From positions 1 to 5,746 of the forward strand of contig JAJYHI010000062.1 of NCBI GenBank assembly GCA_021784835.1: 5,746 nt of DNA, in the 5' to 3' direction. Both the position numbers and the translations under genes were made by a program. The DNA is from a bacterium. GTDB taxonomy: Bacteria > SZUA-79 > Acidulodesulfobacterales > Acidulodesulfobacteraceae. Each line of letters starts with the position of its first letter. The first letter of the stretch is position 1. A model generated the notes under the pieces. The model searched no databases. It was not told the origin of the DNA and was given only the letters and a program-made list of their open reading frames with translations. Below, piece after piece: positions 5,441 through 5,746 of this stretch.

Positions 5441-5466
5441 TTTTTCGTTTACATTTTTCGTTTACA
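5441..5466. repeat. Two tandem 13-bp repeats upstream of the hydrolase gene
   Basis: TTTTTCGTTTACA occurs twice head to tail (5441-5453 and 5454-5466) with no mismatch, followed by another TTTT. It lies in the 88-bp gap between the phosphohexomutase stop and the hydrolase start, 26 bp upstream of the hydrolase ATG. It could be a binding site for a regulator or a simple slippage duplication. Confidence 0.6.
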
Positions 5467-5473
5467 TTTTGTG

Positions 5474-5501
5474 ATGGTGCGGAATCGAATTCTGGCACCA
5501 T
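5474..5501 (-). terminator. Hairpin just after the phosphohexomutase stop, possible terminator
   Basis: ATGGTGC (5474-5480) pairs with GCACCAT (5495-5501). Inside it GAAT (5482-5485) pairs with ATTC (5489-5492) around a three-base loop. It starts two bases past the stop codon of the minus-strand mutase gene, where a terminator would be expected. No U run follows on the minus strand, so it may only protect or attenuate the transcript. Confidence 0.4.
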
Positions 5502-5503
5502 AG

Positions 5504-5746
5504 CTATATAAGGTACTCCTGAAAAGCGCTTATCAGGACGTCGAGATTTTGTTCGGTGTCGGCTTCTCCGTATATGCGCATCAGGTCTTCCGTTCCGGAG
5601 AGCCTTGCCAAGAGCCATGAATCGTCGTCGAAGAATACTTTATATCCGTCGGTAACGTTTTTTCCGGTAACTTTCCTGCCTTTAAAAACGTTCGGAAATT
5701 TTTCCATTTTTTCGTCTATTTCGGCTTTGAACTTTTCTTTATTAAC
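5504..5746 (-). CDS. Phosphoglucomutase/phosphomannomutase, C-terminal part (truncated by window edge)
   Basis: The visible 80 residues form the C-terminal domain of an alpha-D-phosphohexomutase, the family that interconverts hexose 1- and 6-phosphates for cell-envelope sugars and glycogen. The diagnostic phosphate-binding loop is ARLSGTEDLMRIYGEA, equivalent to the family's RPSGTEPxxRxYxEA. It is preceded by DGYKVFFDDDSWLL, the usual approach strand. The frame is open to the right edge, and 13 codons precede the internal ATG at 5707, so that Met is not the start. Two positions differ from the usual loop: Leu replaces Pro before SGTE and Asp replaces Pro after it. Both occur in the best-conserved part of the domain, so the protein may belong to a divergent subgroup. 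Substrate (glucose, mannose or glucosamine phosphate) cannot be told from this domain. It is the promoter-proximal visible gene of the minus-strand set. Confidence 0.9.
   Translation of the reverse strand, partial: VNKEKFKAEIDEKMEKFPNVFKGRKVTGKNVTDGYKVFFDDDSWLLARLSGTEDLMRIYGEADTEQNLDVLISAFQEYLI

Noticed and set aside
5430..5618. Minus-strand reading frame overlapping the phosphohexomutase end in another frame
   Set aside because: The overlapping frame carries the conserved SGTE phosphate loop of the mutase. This one gives an Arg-rich translation without motifs.

Overview
The window is about 5.7 kb of low-GC bacterial chromosome with two converging gene sets and no complete mobile element. 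Codon use is A/T-rich and the proteins are rich in Lys, Ile and Asn. The gene content (protein-carried sulfur, TusA, CoaBC, a YccA-type membrane protein) fits an anaerobic or sulfur-metabolising bacterium, for instance a Desulfobacterota-like lineage. The sequence alone does not fix the taxon.

Left part, plus strand (1-2151): a compact operon of four genes entering from the left edge. They are a ThiF/MoeB-type adenylyltransferase (5'-truncated by the window), a TusA-family sulfur carrier, a CysM-type PLP-dependent cysteine synthase whose start overlaps the tusA-like gene by 14 nt, and a Mec-type JAMM metallopeptidase. The set matches the protein-thiocarboxylate cysteine pathway known from Mycobacterium tuberculosis (MoeZ, CysO, CysM, Mec). 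There, sulfur is loaded on the C-terminus of a small ubiquitin-like carrier, CysM builds cysteine on it, and Mec releases the cysteine. Two differences stand out. The adenylyltransferase ends without the rhodanese domain of MoeZ, and a TusA-like carrier sits in the operon, possibly doing the rhodanese's job. The Gly-Gly carrier itself is not in the window and should lie just upstream.

Middle (2152-3396): a 198-bp convergent spacer with short repeats and a weak bidirectional hairpin. Next comes a minus-strand Bax-inhibitor-1/YccA family membrane protein with a clear promoter and a strong ribosome binding site. A 303-bp stretch upstream of it holds that promoter and an unrecognised small reading frame of 46 codons with a GTG start.

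Right part, minus strand (3397-5746): the C-terminal end of a phosphoglucomutase/phosphomannomutase, a glyoxalase-II-like metallo-beta-lactamase-fold hydrolase, and the bifunctional coenzyme A enzyme CoaBC, read in that order. Between the hydrolase and coaBC lies a 90-bp imperfect palindrome with 14-bp perfect ends, which looks like a miniature mobile or REP-like element. It separates an AGGAGG ribosome binding site from the coaBC start codon.

The most interesting items are the TusA-containing cysteine operon, the palindrome splitting the coaBC translation start, and the small unrecognised reading frame downstream of coaBC.
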